From: Atherinomorus stipes
Lineage: Eukaryota > Chordata > Actinopteri > Atheriniformes > Atherinidae
Reading direction: 5' to 3'
DNA length: 64,000 bases
Assembly: GCA_023101725.1 (NCBI GenBank)
Contig: JALJCO010007076.1
Location: 558,001 to 622,000 of the forward strand
This document shows, in pieces, positions 24,213 to 35,659 of the stretch. The notes below the pieces were generated by a model. It saw only the letters and a program-made list of their open reading frames with translations. It had not been told where the DNA came from and ran no database searches. The position numbers and the translations under genes were made by a program. Each line of letters opens with the position of its first letter. The first letter of the stretch is position 1.

Positions 24213-27200
24213 TATCTTATAAAAAAAAACGCTTGTAACATGTTTATTTTTTTAAATTTCCACAATTATGCTTTTCTGACATATGTTTAAAAAGTACTGT
24301 GTATATTCATGAGCGTTTTTACATGAAAGACAAGATTAATGCGTGACATCATTTGACACAGATACAATGTTGTTATAAATAAAAAGTTCCAAAAAAGATT
24401 TAAGTAAACAAATCCAACATTTCATGGTTGGGGCAATTTGCTCTGTGTTTATTTCTAAATCTTATGTTGCTCTTATTAATACTTTGATAGAATAAACACA
24501 TAAAATTAATGCTCTAGATTTTCAGAAACTAAAAGAAAACTGCACTAAATACAGAGTTAATTATAGAAGATCGAAATAGTCGTTTAAAAAAAAAGGCTAA
24601 AGCTGAACTTGTAATTGTACTGACACTGTTATAATAGCTGTATGTAATTTTCTGGAGTGAGAGCTGAATGCAAGCCTCTGCATGGTAATATGACTTCATC
24701 CAGTCTAAATTCAGCTGCAGTATTATGAGCCATGATCACTGTAACATATGGGACACCAGCCTTAATGACACACTCAGCTTTATGACCTGTGTGCTACATG
24801 GACACCTTGGTGTGTTCTTGGAGACTGTGTATTTTAATCTTTTTGCTTTTCCATTTACAGTCTAATTACTTGGGAATGATAGGTTTTTTTTCTGGTTTGT
24901 CATTATTTTTAATATTGGCTCAAGATTTTTCTATTTTCAGTTTATTGTTATTTAAAGCTTAGATATATTTCGGTAATTTTCAAAGTGTGTGTGTTTGTGC
25001 GGCAGTGTGTGTTTTTTGCACGCCAACACATTGTTGAATTCTCAAAGTCCACAGTCCCTCTAGACCGCTCCATAAGGAGGAAAATGCACAGTTGGTTTCC
25101 TCTTTGAGCACCCTGCAGGCACATAATATAATTTCCAGTTAGTCTTTAGTTTATCTAACAAACTTGCTCCTGGGGAACAACAGCGACTGTGGCGAGTGAT
25201 GCGTCTTGTCAAAACCGGCTCAGACAACTTCGGTGTCATGCCATCTGAACAAGGAAGTCTGTGCTGAAGTTTTAATGTAATCTCCTTCAAGAAAGTAAGT
25301 CAGGAAAAAAAGGGGAAAGGAAAGCTGTCATCTGAAAGGTCAAATGAAGATTAGAGGGAAACCGTACACGAGGGCACACCGGCTGGCACCCCGGAATTGC
25401 ACAATGGCCTCATTGTCACGGGAGCCTGCGGCTCTGAACACTCTTTTCTGCATGCTTGGAGAGACATGACACCTGTTGGCGGTTTTGGTAAATTGCAGCA
25501 GGATAAAGGGATAACCTCACAGGATGAGTGGTGCTCAAGCTTTAAGCTTTGAAGTTGATATTTATGAAAATTATATCATGTTTTTGTCGAATATGTGAAA
25601 GTGCTGAGTCATTGTGGAAGAAGAAATGATCAGCAGACTCCAACTAACACGATCACGGGTTGGGTCATGAATTCTTGTCTCATGTTCTCTTTATTTCTTT
25701 ACAGTGGTGAGGCTGGTATCAAAGTGACAAATCAATTGCTTTCTGCTCTTGTTAAGTTAAAAAGAGCAGTTAGTTTTGCTTATATTTTCTTATTTTTTTT
25801 TTAGTCATATTCCTATCCTCCCAGCACACAGGCTCCATTAATGAACGGTCAAGATCAGTCTGAACAGTTAAATGGTGTTGCGATTAATGTCGACCTGAAT
25901 CCAAAAATGTTGGACAATTTTTCTTTTGGAAATTATATGAAAGTTCACGACCACTAGAAAATCCTTCAGTCACACCTCTTTTTAGTTAATAATATAATTA
26001 TCTTAATATTTTAAACTATAATATGTAAAAAGCTGCTTTTAATCATACATAGTTCAGTCTAATCATCTTTTTAAAAGTAAGCGTTTACATCTTCACTACT
26101 GTAATAAAAAGATAAACAAGCTTAGTTTAATACCTTGAAAGTTTGTAAATTAGCTATTATTAGGCAGCAATGAAAGGTCAGTTCATCAAAACAACTGAAC
26201 ATTTACCCAAAAAATTCATTTTCTTTAAAAATTTCAATCTCAAAATTTGTCTGAATATTCGATGTGATGAGCTGACAAGTTTTCAAATAACTTCTCTGGG
26301 AGAGGTAGCTCTAATGAAGGCAGTTTTTGTGAGTAATAAGCCCCCCCCCCCAAAAAAAAATCACTTTTGAATCTTTTGCCGTGTTATTCCTGAATGTTGT
26401 TTGCACCAACGATGAGACTGAGGTCATCGTCTTTACATTTGAAAGGAAGTAAAAAATCTCACTAGAACTCATGAGTAATTTACATACAAGCTGCCTTTTA
26501 AAGATGTTTTTGCCTTCTTTTATTGACACAATTTACTCAGGTTTGAATGCAATATTTGTGACATGCTTTTGTCAAACAACAAAAAAGAGACACTACAGCA
26601 GCTAATTTTTCTTCCATTAATTTACATTTTACTCAAGTGGATCGTTTAAGTAACCCAGGACTTCTTTGTTGCTCCATTTCTCAGGGTTGTGTTCACTTTT
26701 TTCACAGCTAACATTAAGAATTTTTTGCGAATATGTTTAGTATTTCACTGATATTGGATTTTTAACAACTTTTATGGTGCTCTATTGATTGGAAACCAGA
26801 TTATTTAACTTCCAGTTGGCTACAAATAAAATAGAGAAGCTGGATGACATAAATGATTCACTGACTGTCGGATTTTAAGAAATCGGGGCCTAAAGCAAAA
26901 TTCCAAGAATGTTTTTTTTTTCCTGAGATTTTCAGTTGAGGTTGACTTCCAAATATATCTCTTCAAGCACAGGAAAAAAAGTTTTCCATAATTGTTTGAA
27001 TTTGTGTTTGTAGGCAGATCAAGTTAGTTTCTTTGATCAGAGTTTATTTGCCGTTCGCAATTCCCCAAATGAAGCAGATTTTCCAGGCAAACAGACTAGG
27101 ATTGAAATCAATCAGGCTGGTGTGAGTGCACCCTAAATGGTCAATGTGATATTCTACTTACACTTCTGAGCAATGTAAGTAAAGGAGCGAGTAGCAGTCA

Positions 27201-28350
27201 GGTCTACCTCACAGACTTGGACATTAAGTAGCTCATGGAGATTTGTGTGCATTTATGGGAAAACCGACCTGCAATAAAACAGCCACAAACTGATGCATAC
27301 GTGTGCACGTGTGTTAGAGGAATTAATGCAGTGAGTCACTTTTATGGGTTCGATCCTACCTCAATCCCCTGTCGCTCTACAGCTCGGGGGAAAACCACAG
27401 CGGAGCCACAACCTCCTCTGTCTTACTCAGGAAACTCCCCAAAACCACCACAACCTGCCTGCATGACCTTTCAAACACACTCAGACATACAAATAGTGCT
27501 TATTTGCACCAAGATTCAAGAGGTCCTGGCTAAGCCTCACAAATAGTTATAGGATTTAATTAACTAGTTTAAGTTTATTTTCTTTTGCACTGTTTTTTTT
27601 TTTTTTTTCGATAATGTTTTTATTCATGGAGTAGTTGAGCTAGCAGCTAACACACAGCCAAACAGGATGTTCATAAATTATACAGACAGCAGACAACTAC
27701 TCTCCAAGTGTTCACGTGCACGCGTATGCAGGCGTCTACACACAATCCCTGACACAGGCTCAGGTACAGCCTCTACGCCCTTCATTCATGACGTGTGTGA
27801 GCATGCAGATTTACTCGCTCATGCGTCTGACAAGAAGTGAAAGTCTGACCTTTGGACACACGGCTGCAGCTCACTCTCTCTTCTCATTTGTCAGCTTCAA
27901 GATGAAGAAACCTGAGAAGAGGCGAGCTGACAGACAGCACAGACCTGAGGGTGGTGACCTGCCAACTCCCACTGACACACAGGAAGTACTATAACTACAT
28001 TATTTAATTTGCAACAAAAGACATCAAAATGATAACATCTGGCTGCACAGTTATTATTCTCACATCAATGTCTGAAATTACAGAATGTTATCTCAGGTTT
28101 AGCTTGATAGAAATGAAAAGGTCATATTTACATTAAAATGTTCTGTTTGATTTATCTTAATGTTATGTTATTGTGCTTATATTGCCTCAGTGTAAGGAAA
28201 AATAACCACCCATTTTAATGTTTTTTTGGATTTGATAAGAAATTCTTCACATTTAAAATGAACAAATCAGATGACAATGTTTTCTGTTGTTTTTTGCTTC
28301 CTCAGGTCAAAGATGGGCTTTGTACTAAAAGATGCTTGGAGCAGATAAAC

Positions 28351-28440
28351 TGTCCTTTGGGGTGAGGTAGTAGGTTGTATAGTTTTAGGGTCATTCCCAA
28401 GCTGTCAGATGACTATACAACTTACTGTCTTTCCTGAAGC
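28351..28440 (+). ncRNA. let-7a: let-7a microRNA precursor
   Basis: The 5p mature sequence at 28363-28384 begins with the let-7 seed TGAGGTAG and is identical over its 22 bases to canonical let-7a (it continues TAGGTTGTATAGTT). The 3p arm at about 28413-28434 begins CTATACAACTTACTG and pairs with the 5p arm, with a few G-U wobbles. The loop is about 28 bases. It represses growth-promoting and Lin28-axis mRNAs in animals (family knowledge). It is the first of two let-7 hairpins about 670 bp apart on the same strand upstream of ppara, which suits the let-7a-3 position. Its loop-proximal 3' side reads GTCAGATGAC and lacks the GGAG motif bound by Lin28 zinc knuckles. Confidence 0.97.
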
Positions 28441-29021
28441 GACTGTGAAGGCATCGTTATCTTCATCATCATTACTCCAAAAAGAAATATGACTTCAAAG
28501 AAAATCTGTTTCTTTTCTTCTTCATTTAAAGTTGGACTCGTCAAACTTTTATTCTAAGTATTACAATGAAATAACCCACAGATTTTGTGGACTTTCTTTT
28601 ATCACCTGATTATCAGTTCAACTCATTGTTTTCTAATAATGCAGAGGAAAAGCAGTTGCATAGTTAATTTGTAGGGTGTTCATTTTTGTTGCCCATCATT
28701 GAGTTTTGTCATAAACAGGCATTTTAAATTATTTTATATAAATTGTTTGTCATTTAAAGCCAAAGATTTTTTTTGGAAAGTTCTGACCGATTAACTGTAA
28801 GGCTTAAGTTTCTAACTTCAACTTGTGATGACTTCATGCTTTATAAACATGTGGACATTCATATATTAATTTCTTTTCTAGTAAAGCACACTTGGACCTC
28901 ACTGTATCTCTGTTATAAGAAAGTAGCTTTGTTTTCCTTTATCCAATGATAACAAAAGTGTTCTGGACAAAACGTCAAGTCTACATCCTCTCCCTACTCG
29001 CCTGGGTGACTCATGGTGTTC

Positions 29022-29112
29022 GCACAGGGTGAGGTAGTAGGTTGTGTGGTTTCAGGGTTGTGATTTTACCCCATCAGGAGCTAACTATACAACCTACTGC
29101 CTTCCCTGGAGG
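29022..29112 (+). ncRNA. let-7b: let-7b microRNA precursor
   Basis: The 5p mature sequence at 29030-29051 has the let-7 seed and then TAGGTTGTGTGGTT, the bases that distinguish let-7b from let-7a. The 3p arm at 29085-29106 begins CTATACAACCTACTG and pairs well with the 5p arm. The loop contains TCAGGGTTGTGATTTTACCC, close to other vertebrate let-7b loops. A GGAG motif lies at 29077-29080, just before the 3p arm, which is where Lin28 binds many let-7 precursors. It is probably co-transcribed with the let-7a hairpin about 670 bp upstream. Confidence 0.97.
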
Positions 29113-29381
29113 GCAGCAATACATCACAGGAGCACACGTACTTCCTGATCATCTCTCTATTGAGGAAAAAAATGGATGGTCTCATTTTCAAGGGCTGACA
29201 AAAGACTGGAATTTGATTTCAAAGATTTGAGAAAAATAGGTAAGTTGCACTGAGCTGTAATGTGTACAAAAGCATCACTACTGGCTTAGAGATCTGTACC
29301 TTGTACTGTATAGATAGTGTAAGGTTCTGTTTTAGCTGCATATATGCATGTTTTTCCTCGATAATGATGTAAAGACTGAAT

Positions 29382-29387
29382 AATAAA
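29382..29387 (+). terminator. Poly(A) signal, let-7 host RNA
   Basis: AATAAA in an AT-rich context about 275 bases after the let-7b hairpin. Assignment to the host RNA is by position. Confidence 0.45.
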
Positions 29388-29400
29388 AAATGACAGAACA

Positions 29401-30725
29401 ACTAATGAGTAGAGTTTGATATTTGTGGTGACAACTGGGGTGCAACAAGAGAATATTTTTGAGTATTCTTAAAATTCTGATTTATTCTGTAGTGCCTTTA
29501 ATAAGCACATTATATGCTGTAATGCTCATCTAATAAGCTTCTGTGGCTTACCCTTATCAGGAAAAGTGCATATATATGTCATTTATGCTATCAAACAAAA
29601 GCAAAGAGTTGAGAATGTCTTAAGGAGATTTAAATTTTACACTGGGTCAAGAGAGAGTAACATTCTGTAAAGGGCTAAATGTTTTACAGATCTGCACTAG
29701 AATGGTCACAGGCCATGATTTTACAAGCTGCACTGAAACATATACCTTGCTGGTTTACAGCTTAAAAGATGGAGCAGGAACAGGTGCTGAATAAAAACAA
29801 AAAAGTAAAATAGTAATAACAATAATGATTATAATAATAAAATATATATATATATATATTCAGAACAACTTATTTGTTCAGTCTGCACAAGTAAACCAAA
29901 AAGATGACGGCTATTCACCACAGATGAGTCTTAGGTCAGAAATGCATTAATTTACAGTAGATGGCGCCAGACACTGTCTGTGTAAATGGTGTCTGTTGGA
30001 TTTTGCTTTCCACAGTCAAATTTTTTACACTGTGCACAAAAAGGCTACTTCTGCTGAAAAGCTGCAGCAGACTCAAAGGAGAAAGATGTTATGACTAAAG
30101 TGCCAAAAGCCATTGTTAAAATACATATGATGCAGTCAGAAAGATCTTTTTGTTGTTTGTCTTATATCTGTTACAGGCTTACACATTCATAACTTAAAAC
30201 TAACTATAAAAAGAAATATGACATTTGTAGTCTGTGTAGCATTTTTGTGTGAAAACTGAAGCTAAATTTCTACAAATATTGTATGTTCTTAATATTTTCC
30301 AAACAATAAAGGGAAAATGTAAAGTATCAAAGAAGTCAAGTACTTTTTAAGTTTATGAACCTGAAAAAATGCATGTGAACAATCGCACCAGTGTCTAGCC
30401 AATGTGTAAAAACAGTATTTACCTATAACACTTGAAATTTTACACAAAAATCTGACAAGTTGAATGTTTATTTAGAATATAACATTATATTGGATGTTTG
30501 CTTAGTTATGAAATCCAAATTATATATTGTGCATTTGAGTGAATTAATACCTCGTCATTGCTCACATGATGCTCTCAGTCGGAGTTAAGAATTAAGATCA
30601 TTTTATTGTTACCGGCCAGGGTAACAAAAAAAAGAAAAAAAATATAGTCCTCCAATGGGAACTATTTTCCTTTACAAAATAAGTAAAATAAATAAATAAA
30701 ATTCATAAATAAATAAAAAAATGAA
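29401..30725. other. Non-coding spacer between let-7b and the ppara promoter
   Basis: AT-rich DNA with a TA run at 29841-29860 and A-rich tracts at 30627-30720. No gene recognised. Confidence 0.55.
29841..29860. repeat. TA microsatellite
   Basis: About nine or ten TA units following an ATA-rich stretch. Confidence 0.8.
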
Positions 30726-30729
30726 CATT

Positions 30730-30986
30730 TTCTGATCTCCGCGTGCCGATTGGTTTAGATTATAGGTGTGTCAGGATGCGTCAAGACGTTTATGCTTCAC
30801 GTCCACGTCCTTCGCTACGTTACTTCCTGTGAAGGATGAGCGTAACTTGTGACAGCGCGGAGGGAGACGACGCGTCAAGATCATTACGGTGCCGGTCAGG
30901 ATCTATATGTCCCGGGACCAAAACACCTCCCCCTGTGATCAAACGTCCAACATGATCTGAAAATGCTTCGAATAACAGACTCGCAG
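30730..30986 (+). promoter_or_regulatory. ppara: CpG-rich promoter and probable first exon of ppara
   Basis: A compact CpG-dense island in otherwise CpG-poor DNA (many CG between 30740 and 30915). It carries an inverted CCAAT box (ATTGG, 30749-30753) and an ETS-type site (ACTTCCTG, 30822-30829), with no TATA box, as in housekeeping-style promoters. A splice donor CAG/GTAATT follows at 30984-30990, so a non-coding first exon probably ends at 30986. The first ppara coding exon lies 4.4 kb downstream on the same strand, and no other gene intervenes. Assignment to ppara is inference; a role for the let-7 host RNA in the other direction is possible. Confidence 0.5.
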
Positions 30987-33900
30987 GTAATTTATCAATC
31001 TTTGTTTCAAAACAATGCTGCTGTTGCGCAAGCGTGAGTATAAACTCATAAGAGGCTTTCCTCCTTGTTGATTTCACCAAGTTGTTCACTGTTGTAGCGG
31101 TAGCTGCTTACTTTTAGGTTCTTGTTTTTGTAGAAAAACAAAGTTAGGCTTTGTATAGAATGTTAGCATCTTGCTCCATATTGACCTAAAGTTCTTAAAT
31201 GTTTTTGTGAGTTATATGCTGAGACATGCATGTCATAAAACAAGCCAAAAACACTTGTACCTCAAACTGAATCCTTCCTACATGTCAATGATGATTTTAA
31301 CAACAAAGATGATTTTCAAACTTTTTTTTTTTTTTTTTTTCTAATTTTAATGACACATGGGTGACCTGTTGGGGAGAGATCAAAGATTTAGAGAGGTCTA
31401 AACTGCTGATCCAGATTCAGCAGAGGTCACTGACATCTGTAAGATAGTCTATATGATTTCAGTCCAAACTGAGGTTAGAAGGGCGTCTGTGAGCATAGAA
31501 GTTGTATTTTTATTTGTTGGTCCCTTGTATCCTGTGTGTCATCTGGTAACATACTTTGTTGGGTTGTCCAGGCATATGTCACAGCAACTCCTGTTTCCAC
31601 TTCTCCTCTGACCTAAAGATAGAGCACACAGTCTGGGATTAGAGTTCCTCTGGGAGTTAAAACACAATGTCCTTCAAGATGATGGGGAAACATGGGCTGG
31701 GTTCGAGTCATCTGTGAAAAGGGAAGTGAAGTCAATTAACACAGTGGAGACAGCTTTTGACCTATTTATTAACATTTCAACTGAGAGAAACCTCAGCAGG
31801 ACTCTAAACTACATGAGTTTTATGATCTTGTTCAAAACACCACAGAAGATTAATAAATCCTCACAAATTCTTAACTTTTAGAACCCAGATTTCTCAAACG
31901 AGTGATGAAATTTTCGCTGCTAAGCTTAATTTAAACAAATATGCAAATCAAAAGTTTGTGATGCCAGAGTGCAGATTTAGAGGGGATTTATACTCTGATG
32001 AGATCCCACTAATAGGGAAAATATTTAAGATGCTCCCAAGATATTGGTTTTTGGGGAAAAAAAAAAAATCTGCCCATACACACAAAGAAAAGATATTCAC
32101 CAACAACTTAATGCAAGTCTAAAAACAGGAGTTTGTTCATAGAGTACTTGACCCCTAATAAATCTTTGCTGACAGTCTTGGGGCATCACTCTGTAAGTGG
32201 GCAGATTCTTTACATCAAAGCTGCTTGCCTGACTAACACCAAGTACCATTCTTCATGGCTTCACTTTCATTTCTCACCATAGGTGTGTTGTATGCACCCC
32301 ATATAGTGCGTTTACACACGCTCACATATCATACTGACCTTTTACACAATTTTGGTGTACTGTCATGACCTATCTCCTGAAATTCTGCAACACACAGACT
32401 AAACAAACAAGAGAAAACATGCATGCATCAATCATGTCCTCGATGCCTGACCACAAGAGTTGACAGAGTGCATATTTGCTACTCAGACAGATAAAGGCAG
32501 CATTTCATTTAAATGTCAGTTAAAAGCATTAGCTCAGCAAGCACACTTTAAAGTAGCTTTAGCAAATGAAAGGCAAAGCTTTACTTTTTCTCCATCTCAC
32601 GTTTCTTTGTAAGCAGCTGTGTAAACTGAGATCAAAACTAAAATGTCTGCAGATTAGATTTGTTAGCATTACACTACAGATAAAGCTGCAATGCTGTCGG
32701 AGAAAATGGATGTTGTTTTAAGTGGCTTTATGTTGGTGATCACATGATTTTATCAATGCATTGTGGATGCATGGCCAAAATGCTTTGCAGAGTTCAAAGT
32801 CGGCCGCTAACTGTACAACAACACTGACATCTGTTGCCATGAATTACAGGAAGTTGGAGTGAGCGTTGCAGAGCACAAGCATTTACCGTGGTGCTTTTAT
32901 ATTATGGCTCAAACAGATGTCCGTTACCCCACTGGGAGCAGTTGGGAGCTCCACGAGACACCCGCCCACACATTCTTGAAAGATCCACTCTTACAAGTCA
33001 ACATACCCTGGAAAGACATAAGACATACATCGTATAATGTAAACACTATGTATAGGGTGCAGTATTTACTCAGTAATTGGTTTGTTTATAAATGTGTGTG
33101 TGGCATGACTAGACAGGTTGGGATTTTCATGTTTTTTCTTGTACCTGTTGCAGCCCAGTTTTTTTTTTTCACTCTAGCTGAATCATTTTTCACCCAAATA
33201 TTGGAATATCTTTTCTTTTCTGTCACAATGCAGCTGTTCCGGCCAACAAACATGTTAATTGTAATCTAGAATCGTGCAAATGACGGAAATACCACCATGG
33301 ACTCCATTACAGAATGAAAGGAGAATTTTCAGTGAAAACCAGAATTTACCTCTGTATGTCTCACCTGGTACAACAGAAATGCAGATGTAACACCACTGTG
33401 CAGGAAAGCTCGGCGATTATGACAGTGCCACAATAGGGAAGCAAAACGCTGCTTTACGTTCAAATTCTACAGTAGGTTAAACCTGGTGTGAACTTGAGAT
33501 CAATTTTACTCGTATATTAAGAAATGGGACACTAACAAAAGAGTTTGCATTCATGGGTAAACAACTCTCTTGGGCACAAACTCTGTTTCTGGGGTAATAA
33601 AAAAGTTGTATGATGCTCAGTTAGGTGAATATAGTTCATGTTTTTCTTGGCTAAAATCTTCGTTGGTAAAAGCGCTGTGTGGGCCGGCTCATTATTTCAG
33701 TGAAGGATGAAACCATCACCCCCGGCTGTGCTCCTTTTTCTCATCTTTCTCACAGTCTTCAAAAACTGTTCTATTTGTTTTGGGGAAAAAAAATGGAAAT
33801 ACAAGTTCTCTTCAGCAATGTTAAGCGACAGCTTTATTCTCATCATTAAAAAACCACAACTCGGTCATACATCTGATTTAAGGATATGAGCTAATTAGCC

Positions 33901-34034
33901 AGACAACCGGGTCAAAACATACCAGAAGCTGCAGGATTATGAGTGTTTCCTGTGGTGGGTATCTCCCCAAAAGTGGTCCAAGAAAGTATAAGTGTAGGGA
34001 GTTAAAGATGACTCATGTGGTTCAGTTGCACAGT

Positions 34035-34890
34035 TTTTAACCCCTATTCCTTCCTTGGGACACTTTTGTCCATTTTGGTCACTTTTTTTATAAAACTTCT
34101 TGATAATTTCAGATGTGTTGTGGCAAGGGGCATCAATTTTTGCAGTAACTTATCTTTTTAGACAAACTTTTGAAAACCAGTGTCTTTTTTCCTCACACGT
34201 CTATACTCAGTAGAAGAATTTTGCACCCTCTGGCCATCCTCAGGACAAAAGTGTCCCTGCACACAGGAACTGTCATAAAATTCTCATACATTGATATTTT
34301 TTCTACTTTTTTCATAAATAATCAAAACAATTTAAGTCCAGCTCAAAACAATCAAGCATTCAGTGTTTTTCAGAAGTTTAACCCTTTAAATGCTGGCTTA
34401 AATATTTAAATGACTGCATCATTCATTACAAAAAAAACCCCGAAACAAAACACAATCTTATTTATTTTTCTTATACTGTAACAAATAGTAGTTGGATGGA
34501 GCTTTGGTGGTCGATAGAGCCTTGGATATCTAAATAAAAAAAATGTATTTGATTCCATTTATATTGTTTAAGTAGCATCAGATACAGTACAAATGCTGGT
34601 GACCCTCGTGGCCAAAAGTGTCCCATTGACTTCAATTGAAAACAACAGTTTTTGATTATCAGTTGTAATAGTTTAAAACAATTCATTCTTTGTTACCAGC
34701 ATTTCATTTGAAAGAGAAATAGTCATATCTGACGTCTTTACAGGATTCCTTTAGATTTAACTGTTTTACCATTGTAGGTAGATGCAGAAAATTCCGGTAT
34801 TTTTAAAGTTATATTATGGTGCTGTGCCGACCCGGATCGGGTGCGTAGATCCTGGTCCATTGTGCCCATAATGACCAAGTGAGCCTCAAA
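34035..34890. repeat. Possible decayed DNA transposon, class uncertain
   Basis: Starts near TTTTTAACCCCTATTCC. It contains the phrase ACACTTTTGTCC and a related, oppositely oriented phrase GCCAAAAGTGTCCC (about 34611), which suggests a repetitive element. TTAACCC ends would suit piggyBac, but no matching right end or target duplication was found. Confidence 0.25.
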
Positions 34891-35300
34891 ACTACACCGT
34901 GGAGCAACAGATGATGTGTTGTTTGTCTCGTGAGTCATTTGACTTTTGTCAGTGTATTGCGTACCTGAGGAATAGAAAAAGGCAAGCCAGTGGAGGCATT
35001 GTGATGCTTTGGCTGATACTCTGCAGGGTACTAGCATTCATAAAAATGCTACTTTTGATTTGTAATTTTAGCATTGTTAAAAGAGGGCTTACACCCCTTC
35101 AAATTGATGAAATTCCCTGATGGCAGTGGCCTCATTTAGGAGAGTTATGCACCCTTGCACACTTCAAAGGCTGCTCCTGAATGATTTGAGGAACATGACA
35201 GAGTTCAAGGCGTTGAAGTTAATCTGATCAAGCATCTGTGGGATTTGCTGAAAAATATGTGCGATCCAATAGACCCCGCTCCTGATATCTTAGTATCAAT
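34890..35300 (+). mobile_element. Tc1/mariner-like transposase relic
   Basis: The DNA resembles a common fish Tc1-like transposase on the + strand: phrases such as GGAGGCATTGTGATGCTTTG (34996-35015), CCCTGATGGCAGTGGCCTC (35115-35133) and AGCATCTGTGGGATTTGCTG (35231-35250, from the usual 'EHLWD-L' region) appear in the expected order. Frameshifts and gaps leave no open frame. It sits about 130 bp before the first coding exon of ppara. Confidence 0.6.
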
Positions 35301-35425
35301 TGCCACATCTTTAGCAGTTTGTTTTATTGATTTTTTTTTTGTTATGTAGATAAAAATGACCTTCTGAAAATGAAAAAGTTTGATGAACCTTCTGTATCCA
35401 TGTTAACTTTGTCTTCCTATCTCAG

Positions 35426-35659
35426 TCAGGTGAGTGAGGGGTCATCCCCTCATGTTTGGGCCCCTGATCACTACGATGGCAGCGGATCTCTACGGTCCCC
35501 CATCCCCCCTGGGGGATTCCCTACTAGACAGTCCACTGTGTGGTGACCTGATAGAGGACCTTCCTGACATCTCCCAGTCTATCGAAGATGACACACTGGG
35601 ATTTGATTTTCCAGAGTACCAGAGCACTGGGGGCGAGTTCAAGAGCTCCATCACATTGG
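35426..35659 (+). CDS. ppara: ppara coding exon 1 (start codon and A/B domain)
   Basis: Acceptor AG at 35424-35425 (or 35428-35429), start ATG at 35476, donor GTGAGT at 35660, ending in phase 1. It encodes the acidic N-terminal activation region, including DISQSIEDD, which matches the ISQSIGED stretch of mammalian PPAR-alpha. Confidence 0.9.

Larger units (their letters stand above)
21119..28305. other. Non-coding stretch, likely intron of the let-7 host RNA
   Basis: Contains an ATTC tetranucleotide run (23018-23037), CA-rich DNA (23349-23546), GT-rich DNA (24027-24110), a TA run (24190-24212) and a poly-T run (27592-27609). The segment at about 25380-25520 is GC-richer and may be a conserved non-coding element, which I cannot test. 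No protein gene was recognised. Confidence 0.45.
28306..29400 (+). ncRNA. Probable last exon of the let-7a/let-7b host RNA
   Basis: A strong acceptor (TTTTTTGCTTCCTCAG) ends at 28305 and an AATAAA signal lies at 29382-29387. Both let-7 hairpins fall between them. In human, let-7a-3 and let-7b are processed from the host gene MIRLET7BHG just upstream of PPARA, and the same order is seen here. The exon limits are inferred from splice and poly(A) signals; the upstream exons are not established, although the segments at 3829-3892 and 20991-21118 are candidates. The exon has no long conserved reading frame. Confidence 0.5.
30987..35425 (+). other. Probable ppara 5' intron
   Basis: Runs from the donor at 30987 to the acceptor before the first coding exon. 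It contains a poly-T run (31321-31340) and transposon debris at about 34035-35300. Further 5' UTR exons may lie here, but none could be placed with confidence. Confidence 0.4.

Noticed and set aside
32859..33269. 136-codon open frame on the + strand
   Set aside because: Starts at GTG, and the sequence shows no known domain and a Phe-rich second half from T-rich DNA. No support as a gene.
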